Shown: positions 16,356 to 24,422 of the stretch, in pieces | Layout of the letters: each line of letters starts with the position of its first letter | How positions within the stretch are numbered: position 1 is the stretch's first letter | NCBI GenBank assembly: GCA_023251095.1 | Contig: JAHEZL010000006.1 | Span: forward strand, 62,001-126,000 | From: Flavobacteriales bacterium | Lineage (GTDB): Bacteria; Bacteroidota; Bacteroidia; Flavobacteriales_C; GCA-002722245 | Reading direction: 5' to 3' | Length of the DNA: 64,000 bases | The notes under the pieces: generated by a model | Told to the model about the DNA's origin: nothing | What the model saw: the letters and a program-made list of their open reading frames with translations, nothing else | The model's database searches: none | Translations under genes and position numbers: made by a program

Positions 16356-19123
16356 TTTCATTTCTTGGCAAGGTAGCCCGACATATTCACGAAAATCACC
16401 CCAACAACACCGAAAACATTTGTGTTGTTTTGCCCAGTAAACGTGCGGGATTATTCCTTAAAAAAGAAATCGCAAAAGTTTTTGAAAAAACCATCTGGTC
16501 GCCTATTCTTTTATCCCAAGATGATTTCATTCAGGAAATATGTTCGGCTAAAATCATCAGCTCTTTTGAGCTTACTCTGCACTTCTACAGCGTTTATAAA
16601 AACCTGCCTGCCGAAGAAGAGAAAGATGATTTCAATGAATTTTTAAACTGGGCGCCTTCACTGCTTAGCGACTTTGATTCCATCGACCGGCATTTGATTG
16701 ATCCCGCAAAATTCTTTGGATACATCAATGAATCCCGTGCTTTGGAAGTATGGAATGTGGATGGCCAGCCCCTCTCCGATTTTCAAAAAGAATATCTCCG
16801 CTTCTGGAAAAACTTATATCAATATTACACTGCGCTCAACGCTTCTTTGAAGGAACACAAACTTATTACAGGCGGACAGGCTTACCGACTGGCTTCGGAA
16901 ATCATTGCCAAACCCGATTTTCAACCTAAGTGGAACAAAGTGATTTTTGCGGGCTTGAATGCACTCACTCCTGCTGAAGAAAAAATCATCAGTTCTTCTC
17001 TCAAAGGCGGATGGAGTGAAATTCTCTTTGATTCCGATGAATATTATTTGTTTAATAAAAGTCAGGAAGCAGGAAGTTTTTTACGCAAATATTTAAACAG
17101 CTGGGCAGCAGGAAATTTCTCATGGAAAGAAGACCTTCTGCAAAAAGAACAAAAAAATATTCACATCATCGGTTGTCCGCAAAATATCATTCAGGCCAAG
17201 GTTGCAGGAGAAATAGTAAAAACAAAATTTCCCTTGAACTCGCCAAAATCGGCAGTGATTTTATGCGATGAAAATTTATTACTTCCCTTTTTAAATCATC
17301 TTCCCGAAGAAACAACAGCGGCCAATATCACCATGGGATTTCCGCTGAAGCAAACTGATTTATATCCATTGATCATTCAGCTTTTTTCCTTACACGACAA
17401 TGCTTTGCTCAAAGGAAAAGATTATTTGTTTTACCATAAAGATTTATTGCTTTTACTGGCGCATGAAAAAATGCAAATGCTCATCGGCAATGACAAGTTC
17501 AATGAACTGAGTAAGTGGATCACCAACAACAATAAGGTTTACATCACAGTGGAAAGATGTATTTCCTTTTTGGGAGAAGACATCCGTTTTGTGCTTTCTT
17601 CGGAAAATAAATACGGAAAAGGATTTTTAAAAAACACTTTACAACTGTCGCTACTGCTGAAAAAACACTACGGCGACCAACGTCCGATTGAAACGGAATA
17701 CCTTTTTACTTTCTATACTTTTTTACAAAAGCTATCCAACCTTGTCCTCAAATACCAACTGGAAGAACTCAACGATTTAAAATCACTGAAACGCGTTTGT
17801 ATTAAATTAATCAAACAGGAAAAACTGGCTTTTTACGGAGAACCGCTGCAAGGCTTGCAAATCATGGGAATGCTGGAAAGCAGAACCTTGGATTTCGAAA
17901 ACATTGTTTTGCTTTCTGTGAATGAAGGCGTAATTCCTAAAGACAAACACCAGCAATCTTTCATTCCTTTCGACATCAAAAAAGAATTCGGATTGCATAC
18001 GCATCAGGAGAACGACGCCATTTTTGCGTATCACTTTTACCGCTTGCTGCAAAGGGCAAAAAACATTTATCTGTTGTACACCTCAGCCGGCGATGGAATG
18101 GGCGCGCAAGGTGAAAAAAGCAGATTTTTAAAACAAATTGAAATGGAATATTTCGGAAAAAACAATCCGAATGTTCGGCTCACTTCAACACAAGCTGCAT
18201 TGCCAACTTCATCGGAAAGTAAAACCGACATTGATATTTCCAGCTCAGTAAACATTCTTGAAAAGCTGAATGCCATGGCTGAAAAAGGATTTTCACCTTC
18301 AGCCATCAACAAACTGATTGCTTGTCCGCTCGACTTTTACTACCGCTATATTTTAGGATTGGGTGAACTCGACGAAGTGGAAGAAGACATTGAAGCCAGC
18401 AGCATGGGAACCGCCATTCACAATACTTTGGAGAGAATGTACAACCCTTTCGTTGGAAAAATATTATCTCCATCCGACGTTCAAAAAATGTTGCTCCTTG
18501 TAGAAAACTACCTTAAAGATTCTTTTGAAGAAGTAAAAATCAGCGAAATTTCTCAGGGTAAAAATCACCTTACTTTCAACATCGCTATAGATGTGGTTAC
18601 GCAATTTTTACGCAATGAAATTGCCTTTCTCGAAGAACGGAAAAGTGAAAATAAAGTGCTCACTGTTTTGAGTCTGGAAAACAAAATTGAAGGTGAACTG
18701 GAAATTGAAATTCAAAACAAAACACATAAAATAAAACTAAAAGGAATTGCCGACAGGATTGATAAAGTAGGTGACAGCATCCGTTTGGTGGATTATAAAA
18801 CCGGAAGTGTAAAAGAAAGCGAACTCTCTTTTACGATGGACAACATCACTTCTAAAGACAAAGGAAAAGCCTTGCAATTGTTGTGGTACAGCCTCTTGTA
18901 TCTCGAGAAAAATCCGGAAGTAAAATTCATCACTCCCGGAATTATTTCTTTCCGTTCACTAAGCAAAGGGATGATTGGCATTAAATACAACAACGCCAAT
19001 TCGGTTGATCTGGCCGGCGCGCTGGCATTTAAAGAGCAATTGAAAGTGGTTTTTGAAATGTTGTTCTCAGGGAATATCCGTTTTACGCATAATAGCGAAG
19101 CGAAGTATTGTCAGTATTGTTAG
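16352..19123 (+). CDS. AddB-like PD-(D/E)XK nuclease/inactive helicase
   Basis: This is a 923-residue protein. The N-terminal half has the AddB-type start (VVLPSKRAGLFLKKEIAK, where a Walker A would be in true helicases) and LQIMGMLESRTLDFENIVLL, as in UvrD-like partners. The C-terminal quarter is a PD-(D/E)XK nuclease domain: Cys658 in ACPLDFYYRYIL, MGTAIHNTLE, and VDYKTG near residues 813-818. AddB proteins use four cysteines (one before the nuclease and C-x2-C-x5-C at the end) to bind an iron-sulfur cluster. Here the protein stops right after C920-QY-C923, so the last cysteine is missing. The likely role is double-strand break processing with an AddA partner, which is not in the window. 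Confidence 0.82.
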   Translation: MISFLGKVARHIHENHPNNTENICVVLPSKRAGLFLKKEIAKVFEKTIWSPILLSQDDFIQEICSAKIISSFELTLHFYSVYKNLPAEEEKDDFNEFLNWAPSLLSDFDSIDRHLIDPAKFFGYINESRALEVWNVDGQPLSDFQKEYLRFWKNLYQYYTALNASLKEHKLITGGQAYRLASEIIAKPDFQPKWNKVIFAGLNALTPAEEKIISSSLKGGWSEILFDSDEYYLFNKSQEAGSFLRKYLNSWAAGNFSWKEDLLQKEQKNIHIIGCPQNIIQAKVAGEIVKTKFPLNSPKSAVILCDENLLLPFLNHLPEETTAANITMGFPLKQTDLYPLIIQLFSLHDNALLKGKDYLFYHKDLLLLLAHEKMQMLIGNDKFNELSKWITNNNKVYITVERCISFLGEDIRFVLSSENKYGKGFLKNTLQLSLLLKKHYGDQRPIETEYLFTFYTFLQKLSNLVLKYQLEELNDLKSLKRVCIKLIKQEKLAFYGEPLQGLQIMGMLESRTLDFENIVLLSVNEGVIPKDKHQQSFIPFDIKKEFGLHTHQENDAIFAYHFYRLLQRAKNIYLLYTSAGDGMGAQGEKSRFLKQIEMEYFGKNNPNVRLTSTQAALPTSSESKTDIDISSSVNILEKLNAMAEKGFSPSAINKLIACPLDFYYRYILGLGELDEVEEDIEASSMGTAIHNTLERMYNPFVGKILSPSDVQKMLLLVENYLKDSFEEVKISEISQGKNHLTFNIAIDVVTQFLRNEIAFLEERKSENKVLTVLSLENKIEGELEIEIQNKTHKIKLKGIADRIDKVGDSIRLVDYKTGSVKESELSFTMDNITSKDKGKALQLLWYSLLYLEKNPEVKFITPGIISFRSLSKGMIGIKYNNANSVDLAGALAFKEQLKVVFEMLFSGNIRFTHNSEAKYCQYC

Positions 19124-19146
19124 AGACCTAATAAATCCCTCTGCCA

Positions 19147-19290
19147 TCACACAAAATTCCTTCGCACTCTCCCTTTTTCAAAGGGAGAAGCCCATACTCA
19201 TACACACTCAAAAAGCTGCACTCTCCAGGAAATGCCAGCTAACTAACTTCCTCCTTTGAAAAAGGAGGAGTGCGAAGGAATTTTGTGTGA
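19147..19290. repeat. Inverted-repeat element, family C
   Basis: Arms of 40 bp (19147-19186 and 19251-19290) match in about 36 positions as inverted repeats. They contain CACAAAATTCCTTCGCACTC, and each arm carries its own small palindrome (CTCCCTTT/AAAGGGAG on the left, CCTCCTTT/AAAGGAGG on the right). The 64-bp spacer shows no coding potential. The element fills the gap between the convergent AddB-like and nspC genes and begins about 23 bp after the former's stop codon. Confidence 0.88.
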
Positions 19291-19320
19291 GGGGAAGGAG
19301 GATTTCCTGAATATATTCTT

Positions 19321-20454
19321 CTAAGACATTCTTCCTTTGTAATCCTCATAAGAGAATTTACGCACCGATTTAAACTTTCCGTTGCCTTTTAAAATTCCCA
19401 ATGCAGGATGATTCACTCCGTTGAACATGGTTGTTTTCACGAAAGTGTAATGCATCATATCTTCGAAAATAAGCGTGTCGCCAATTTTCAAAGCTTTATC
19501 GAAACCAAAGCCTTTGATAAAATCTCCCGAGAGACAAGTTGGTCCGCCGAAAGTGTAAATATGTTTTGGTTTTTTTTCTTGTGATTCTCCGCGAACAACT
19601 GGTTTGTATGGCATTTCTAAACAGTCGGGCATGTGGCAGGTGAACGAAACATTCATCACTACCGTTTTTTGATTGTTGGCTTCAACGATGTCGTCCACTC
19701 TTGATAATAAGAATCCTGTTTTCCAACCCACTGCTTCTCCCGGTTCCAGAAAAACTTCAACGTTGTAATTGTTTTTGAAATTTTTGATGAGTTCAATCAA
19801 CAATTCAGTATCGTAATCATCACGAGTGATATGGTGTCCACCACCAAAATTCACCCATTCCGCTTCATGCAATAAATGTCCGAATTTAGCTTCCACCGCT
19901 TCCAACACTCTTTCCAAAGAATCGGAATTGCTTTCACATAATGCGTGAAAATGCAAACCCGTAATTCCTTTTGGTAAATGTTTCGGCATGTGTTCCGCCG
20001 TAATTCCCAGGCGGGATCCCGGTGAACAAGGATTGTAAATCGCTGTTCCCACATCCGAATATTCAGGATTGATGCGCAAAGCACATTTTACTTTCTTTTT
20101 ATTTTTTAAAATTTTTCCTTTCAAACTTTCCCATTGTGTAACGGAATTGAAAGTGAGATGAGAATTGTATTTAATAAAATCGTTGATTTCATTTTCGGGA
20201 TAAATCACCGCACAAGCGTGAGAATCAACGCCCATTTCCTCATAGCACAATCTGCTTTCAAAAAGAGAACTGGCAGTGCAACCCGACAAATACTTTTTCA
20301 TGATGGGAAAAGTGCTCCACATCGCGAAGCCTTTCAATGCACAAAGAATTTTAGCGCCACTGGCGTCCTGCACATATTTTAATTTTTCCATGTTGGCGAT
20401 GAATTTTACTTCATCTAAAACATAGCAGGGATTGGGCAATTCTTTGTAATTCAT
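19321..20454 (-). CDS. nspC: Carboxynorspermidine decarboxylase
   Basis: This PLP enzyme decarboxylates carboxyspermidine or carboxynorspermidine to the polyamine. Its fold is the alanine-racemase type shared with diaminopimelate decarboxylase. The PLP lysine is Lys41 in CALKGFAMW. Other family blocks are TASSLFESRLCYEE, LRINPEYSDVGTAIYNPC, GLHFHALCES, NFGGGHHITRDDYD and VFLEPGEAVGW. The length of 377 residues is standard. It lies 6 bp after the dehydrogenase gene, and the two form the complete last two steps of the alternative spermidine route. A spermidine-type polyamine is therefore the expected product. Confidence 0.95.
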   Translation of the reverse strand: MNYKELPNPCYVLDEVKFIANMEKLKYVQDASGAKILCALKGFAMWSTFPIMKKYLSGCTASSLFESRLCYEEMGVDSHACAVIYPENEINDFIKYNSHLTFNSVTQWESLKGKILKNKKKVKCALRINPEYSDVGTAIYNPCSPGSRLGITAEHMPKHLPKGITGLHFHALCESNSDSLERVLEAVEAKFGHLLHEAEWVNFGGGHHITRDDYDTELLIELIKNFKNNYNVEVFLEPGEAVGWKTGFLLSRVDDIVEANNQKTVVMNVSFTCHMPDCLEMPYKPVVRGESQEKKPKHIYTFGGPTCLSGDFIKGFGFDKALKIGDTLIFEDMMHYTFVKTTMFNGVNHPALGILKGNGKFKSVRKFSYEDYKGRMS

Positions 20455-20460
20455 CAGATG

Positions 20461-21660
20461 TTATTTTTCAAATTCTAAAGGCTTATTCACTTCTTCATGC
20501 CAATGCAAACCGTATTCGCCCAACACTTCTAAGAACGGATCAGGATTAAAATCTTCCACATTCCAAACTCCCGGTTTCATCCATTTCCCAGTTGCCATTA
20601 ACAAAGCACCAATCATTGCAGGAACACCTGTGGTGTAAGCAACTCCCTGACCTTGCACATCATTGTATGCATCCTGATGTTTGCAATTGTTCCAGATGAA
20701 ATAAGTAGCTTCTTTGCCATCTTTCACACCACGGATCTGACAACCGATAGAGGTTTGTCCGGTGTAATTTTCTCCTAATGATCCCGGTTCTGGCAACAAA
20801 GCTTTCAGGAACTCAATAGGAACGATATCGTGACCCTGGAATTTAATTGGTTTGATACCGGTGATTCCAATGTTTTCCATTACTCTTAAGTGAGTTAAAT
20901 ACTCTTGTCCGAAAGTCATCCAGAAACGAGCTCTTTTTAAAGTAGGGAAGTTTTTCACCAATGATTCCAGCTCTTCGTGGAAAAGCAAATAACTTTCTTT
21001 CGGACCAACATCAGGATAATTTACTGCTTTGTGAACGGTTAACGGATCGGTTTCTTTCCACTCCCCATTCTCCCAGTATCTTCCTCTTTGTGTGATTTCA
21101 CGAATGTTGATTTCAGGGTTAAAGTTGGTAGCAAAGGCTTTACCGTGATCTCCGGCGTTACAATCGATAATATCTAAATAATGAATTTCATCGAAGTAAT
21201 GTTTAGCTGCATAGGCAGTGAAAACACCAGTTACGCCCGGATCGAATCCGCAACCCAAAAGGGCCATGATGCCTGCATCTTCAAAGCGTTTTTTGTAAGC
21301 CCATTGCCAGCTGTATTCAAACTTAGCAACATCTTTAGGCTCGTAGTTGGCTGTATCTAAATAATGCGTTTTTGTAGCCAGGCAAGCGTCCATAATCGCT
21401 AAATCCTGATAAGGAAGAGCGATATTCAAAACGATGTCCGGTGTATATTTTTTGATGAGCGCAATTACGTTTTCAGCGTAATCAGCATCTACTTGTTCAG
21501 TTTTAATGCGGTTTCCGCCAATCTCAGCAGCAATTGCATCACATTTCGATTTTGTTCTGCTAGCGAGAACTATCTCTGTAAAAACGTTGGTCAAACGGGC
21601 ACATTTTTTAGTAACTACGTTACTCACGCCACCCGCTCCGATAATTAATATTTTAGCCAT
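20461..21660 (-). CDS. Carboxynorspermidine dehydrogenase (saccharopine dehydrogenase family)
   Basis: This enzyme reductively joins aspartate-semialdehyde to a diamine using NADPH. The N-terminal Rossmann motif is IIGAGGVSNVVTKKCARL at residues 6-23. Other blocks are VLNIALPYQDLAIMDACL, DTANYEPKD, GFDPGVTGVFTAY and GIKPIKFQG. At 399 residues it fits the carboxy(nor)spermidine synthase group, and its partner nspC follows at 6 bp, which supports this over a lysine-pathway saccharopine enzyme. The diamine substrate (putrescine or diaminopropane) cannot be told from sequence. It starts the operon; the upstream gene is 81 bp away on the same strand. Confidence 0.92.
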   Translation of the reverse strand: MAKILIIGAGGVSNVVTKKCARLTNVFTEIVLASRTKSKCDAIAAEIGGNRIKTEQVDADYAENVIALIKKYTPDIVLNIALPYQDLAIMDACLATKTHYLDTANYEPKDVAKFEYSWQWAYKKRFEDAGIMALLGCGFDPGVTGVFTAYAAKHYFDEIHYLDIIDCNAGDHGKAFATNFNPEINIREITQRGRYWENGEWKETDPLTVHKAVNYPDVGPKESYLLFHEELESLVKNFPTLKRARFWMTFGQEYLTHLRVMENIGITGIKPIKFQGHDIVPIEFLKALLPEPGSLGENYTGQTSIGCQIRGVKDGKEATYFIWNNCKHQDAYNDVQGQGVAYTTGVPAMIGALLMATGKWMKPGVWNVEDFNPDPFLEVLGEYGLHWHEEVNKPLEFEK

Positions 21661-21741
21661 CTTTTTTTATTTATGGCGCTAAAATATAAATTAAAATTCC
21701 TCTTAGAGAATGTTGTTAAAAACTTGGAAGAAAATTTAATG

Positions 21742-22341
21742 TTAGATCTGTCCTCTCTGGATTCTTAAGATGATTTCCTCAATATCGCGATCTTCACCGC
21801 GGGCGTCATATTTGGATTTAAGATTCTGTTCAAACAAAGTCGCCAATCCCTGCCATATAGCCGCAGGAAAGGATCCACGCATTTCGCTCAGTAGCTCGTA
21901 AGAGGAGTGCCCGGTTTCTCTATCGATTAACTTTAATAAAATTTTTCCCTGATTTATGGTGAGGTTTTTCATCTCATCGCCATATTTATCCACCAAAGCC
22001 TTCTCCACTTTTTTCATGATCTTGCGGCGTTCATAATCGGATTTCGCCGCTGCCAGATCTTTTTCATATTCTTTTAGTTTTTGAGAAGCCAGAACAGCAT
22101 AAGGATATACTTTCTTTACATATTTCTGAAGTCTTTGGTATTCGCGGTATTCCTTACTGATCTTTACCCCACTTTTTTTACTTAAATGAATCTTAACTTC
22201 TTTGGAGTAAGTCACCAGAATGGTATCCCCGTTTCTCACTTCCATCTGACTGTATTCGATCTGCTCAGTTTGTGAAAAAAGGAATCCGCAAGCAAATAAG
22301 CCTGAAAAAAGAAAGAAAATATGTAAGCCTTTCTGTCGCAT
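21742..22341 (-). CDS. DUF4294 domain secreted protein
   Basis: The 199-residue protein has an N-terminal hydrophobic segment (residues about 7-24, ending FLFSQ) that is probably a signal peptide. A family-typical region follows: REYQRLQKYVKKVYPYAVLA, then a charged helical stretch (KYGDEMKNLTINQGKILLKL), LIDRETGHSSYELL and a conserved end (FEQNLKSKYD). DUF4294 is a Bacteroidota family of unknown function. The helical, charged middle suggests a periplasmic protein. It sits between the biotin carboxylase gene (46 bp upstream) and the polyamine genes on the same strand; whether they are one transcript is not clear. Confidence 0.82.
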   Translation of the reverse strand: MRQKGLHIFFLFSGLFACGFLFSQTEQIEYSQMEVRNGDTILVTYSKEVKIHLSKKSGVKISKEYREYQRLQKYVKKVYPYAVLASQKLKEYEKDLAAAKSDYERRKIMKKVEKALVDKYGDEMKNLTINQGKILLKLIDRETGHSSYELLSEMRGSFPAAIWQGLATLFEQNLKSKYDARGEDRDIEEIILRIQRGQI

Positions 22342-22387
22342 AAACCTTAATTAAGATACGAAATCTCAAAAAACATTCCAAGTCGCT

Positions 22388-23878
22388 TTATTCATTAATA
22401 CGTTGTTTCCATGCCTTTTGATATGGCAGTGCACTATATTTCTTCAAATCAGCTTGCTTTTTTCCCTGCAACCAGGCAGAAAACAAAGCTACTGCTTCCG
22501 CATTTTCTTCATCCAGAAGATCCTCTTTTTTGAAGTTATTGGCGATAAAAGACGTGCCATAACTTCCATCAACAAATTCTTTGTGATTGAGCACAAACAA
22601 GGCAAAGCGCAAGGTTGTTTTTACGCCGGTGATGGTATATTCGGAAATAGCCGACTTTAACTTTTCAATCGCTTCTTCACGGGTTTTACCATGAACAATA
22701 AGCTTAGCTATCATCGAATCGTAAAAAGGAGATACTTCTCCGCCTTGCTCAATACCGTCATCCACACGAATACCTAAACCTTTAGGAATGCTGTAGTGTT
22801 TAATAACACCACTGTCGGGTGCAAAATCATTGGCTACATCTTCCGCACAAACCCTTACTTCTATTGCGTGTCCGTTAATTTTCAAATCTTCTTGTTTGAA
22901 GGATAGTTTTTCACCCCTTGCCACTTTTATCTGCTCTTTTACCAAATCCAAACCGGTAATCATTTCCGTTACGGGATGCTCCACCTGCAAACGCGTGTTC
23001 ATTTCGAGGAAGTAAAAGTTTTTTTGTTCATCTACAATGAATTCAACTGTTCCGGCGCCAAGGTAATCGCAGGCTTTGGCGACGTTCACAGCACATTCAC
23101 CCATTTTTTTTCGGAGGGCTTCATCCAAAATAACAGAAGGAGCTTCTTCTACAACCTTTTGGTGACGGCGCTGAACCGAACAATCGCGTTCAAACAAATA
23201 AACCACAGAACCATGACTATCAGCCATGATCTGAAACTCGATGTGCTTTGGATTGATTACATATTTTTCGACAAATACGGCGCCATTGCCAAAAGAAGCT
23301 TCGGCTTCGCCTGTTGCACGTTCAAAAGCCGACTGCAATTCATCATCGCTATTCACCACACGCATCCCTTTACCACCACCGCCTGCCGATGCTTTTATCA
23401 ATACGGGGTAACCTATTTTTTTTGCTATTTCTTTAACTTCTTTATGATCGGTAATAGCTCCAGGAGAACCGGGAATAACGGGAACGTTGAACTTTTTAAC
23501 TGCCTCTTTTGACGAAAGTTTATCGCCCATAATCTTCATGGAATACGACGACGGACCGATCAAACGAATGCCTTCTTTCTCCAAACGAGCTGCAAATACG
23601 GGGTTTTCCGACAAAAATCCGTAACCGGGATGAACGGCATCTATTTTATGCTCCACACAAACTTTTATGATTTTGTCAATATCGAGGTAGGATTCTCTGG
23701 AAGTCTGTCCGCCAATAGCCACCGCCCTATCCGCCAGCTTCACAAAAGGCATATTTTTATCAACATCCGAATAAACGGCAATTGTTTCAATTCCCATCTC
23801 TTTTGCAGAGCGAATCACACGCACTGCTATCTCTCCGCGATTGGCTATCAATACTCTATGAATGGCTTTTGTTAACAT
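22388..23878 (-). CDS. accC: Biotin carboxylase (acetyl-CoA or acyl-CoA carboxylase subunit)
   Basis: This ATP-grasp enzyme carboxylates biotin on a carrier protein. Blocks in order: RVLIANRGEIAVRVIRSAKE near residue 8, HPGYGFLSEN, the glycine-rich ATP lid KASAGGGGKGMRVV, ERDCSVQRRHQKVVEEAPS, and FLEMNTRLQVEHPVTE, followed by the C-terminal biotin-carboxylase domain. The length of 496 residues is slightly above the 450 of accC in the accBC pair. No biotin carrier gene (accB) or carboxyltransferase gene is adjacent. It may therefore serve either acetyl-CoA carboxylase or a propionyl-type acyl-CoA carboxylase encoded elsewhere. It is divergent from the small membrane protein at 23983. Confidence 0.92.
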   Translation of the reverse strand: MLTKAIHRVLIANRGEIAVRVIRSAKEMGIETIAVYSDVDKNMPFVKLADRAVAIGGQTSRESYLDIDKIIKVCVEHKIDAVHPGYGFLSENPVFAARLEKEGIRLIGPSSYSMKIMGDKLSSKEAVKKFNVPVIPGSPGAITDHKEVKEIAKKIGYPVLIKASAGGGGKGMRVVNSDDELQSAFERATGEAEASFGNGAVFVEKYVINPKHIEFQIMADSHGSVVYLFERDCSVQRRHQKVVEEAPSVILDEALRKKMGECAVNVAKACDYLGAGTVEFIVDEQKNFYFLEMNTRLQVEHPVTEMITGLDLVKEQIKVARGEKLSFKQEDLKINGHAIEVRVCAEDVANDFAPDSGVIKHYSIPKGLGIRVDDGIEQGGEVSPFYDSMIAKLIVHGKTREEAIEKLKSAISEYTITGVKTTLRFALFVLNHKEFVDGSYGTSFIANNFKKEDLLDEENAEAVALFSAWLQGKKQADLKKYSALPYQKAWKQRINE

Positions 23879-23905
23879 AGTGTCACGTTTATGGTTTTAA
23901 TGGTA

Positions 23906-23934
23906 TGAAATTCGAACATTTTTAACGAATTTCA
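23906..23934. promoter_or_regulatory. Inverted repeat between divergent genes
   Basis: TGAAATTCG and CGAATTTCA are 9-bp perfect arms separated by 11 bp. They lie in the gap between the biotin carboxylase gene and the divergent small membrane protein gene. The shape is that of an operator or a short hairpin. No regulator is known for it. Confidence 0.4.
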
Positions 23935-23982
23935 GTATTTATTTACTATATTTTATTAAGTTTTAATACACTAGGGAAAAGT

Positions 23983-24411
23983 ATGGAGGTGACGCTAACA
24001 ACAGATCGCACTAATTTGTGGTGGCTGATAGCGCTCGCTCTTGCAATATCCATTGGTTATTTTTTACTGACCTCCATCAGTTTTAAGGTATACAAAAAAG
24101 TAAAACGCCACTTCGCCATTCAGTACTCCATTACAAAAAATAAAAAAACACAACTCGACATTGAAGAGGAAAGAATTGAGATTGAAAAAGGATTTAAAAC
24201 CCGTTTGTACCTACAAATCATTTTGGGTTTTGTTTTACATGTAAACCTCTATTTTGTAATCAGCTTAATTTTTGATCTTTTTGAATGGTGGTATATTTAT
24301 GTTTGCATAGCTTTGGGCGTTACAACCATTGTTTTAACCAATCGGGCCTTCAGATACATTGATCACAGAAAATCGAGAAAAGAATTTGCGGAAACGGCTC
24401 CGCCCGAATAA
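23983..24411 (+). CDS. Small multi-pass membrane protein
   Basis: The 142-residue protein has one hydrophobic segment at about 12-34 and two more in the C-terminal half (about 74-95 and 99-118). Between them lies a charged cytosolic-type stretch (LDIEEERIEIEKGFKTR). I do not recognise a family. The gene precedes the HerA-like ATPase gene by 11 bp on the same strand and is probably co-transcribed with it. A membrane role for the pair can only be inferred from this. The codon and amino-acid use look like the rest of the chromosome. Confidence 0.7.
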   Translation: MEVTLTTDRTNLWWLIALALAISIGYFLLTSISFKVYKKVKRHFAIQYSITKNKKTQLDIEEERIEIEKGFKTRLYLQIILGFVLHVNLYFVISLIFDLFEWWYIYVCIALGVTTIVLTNRAFRYIDHRKSRKEFAETAPPE

Positions 24412-24422
24412 AATTTATAGTC

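Noticed and set aside
22976-23512. A 178-codon plus-strand open frame inside the biotin carboxylase gene
   Set aside because: The opposite strand holds an intact conserved enzyme and the antisense product has no recognisable domain.
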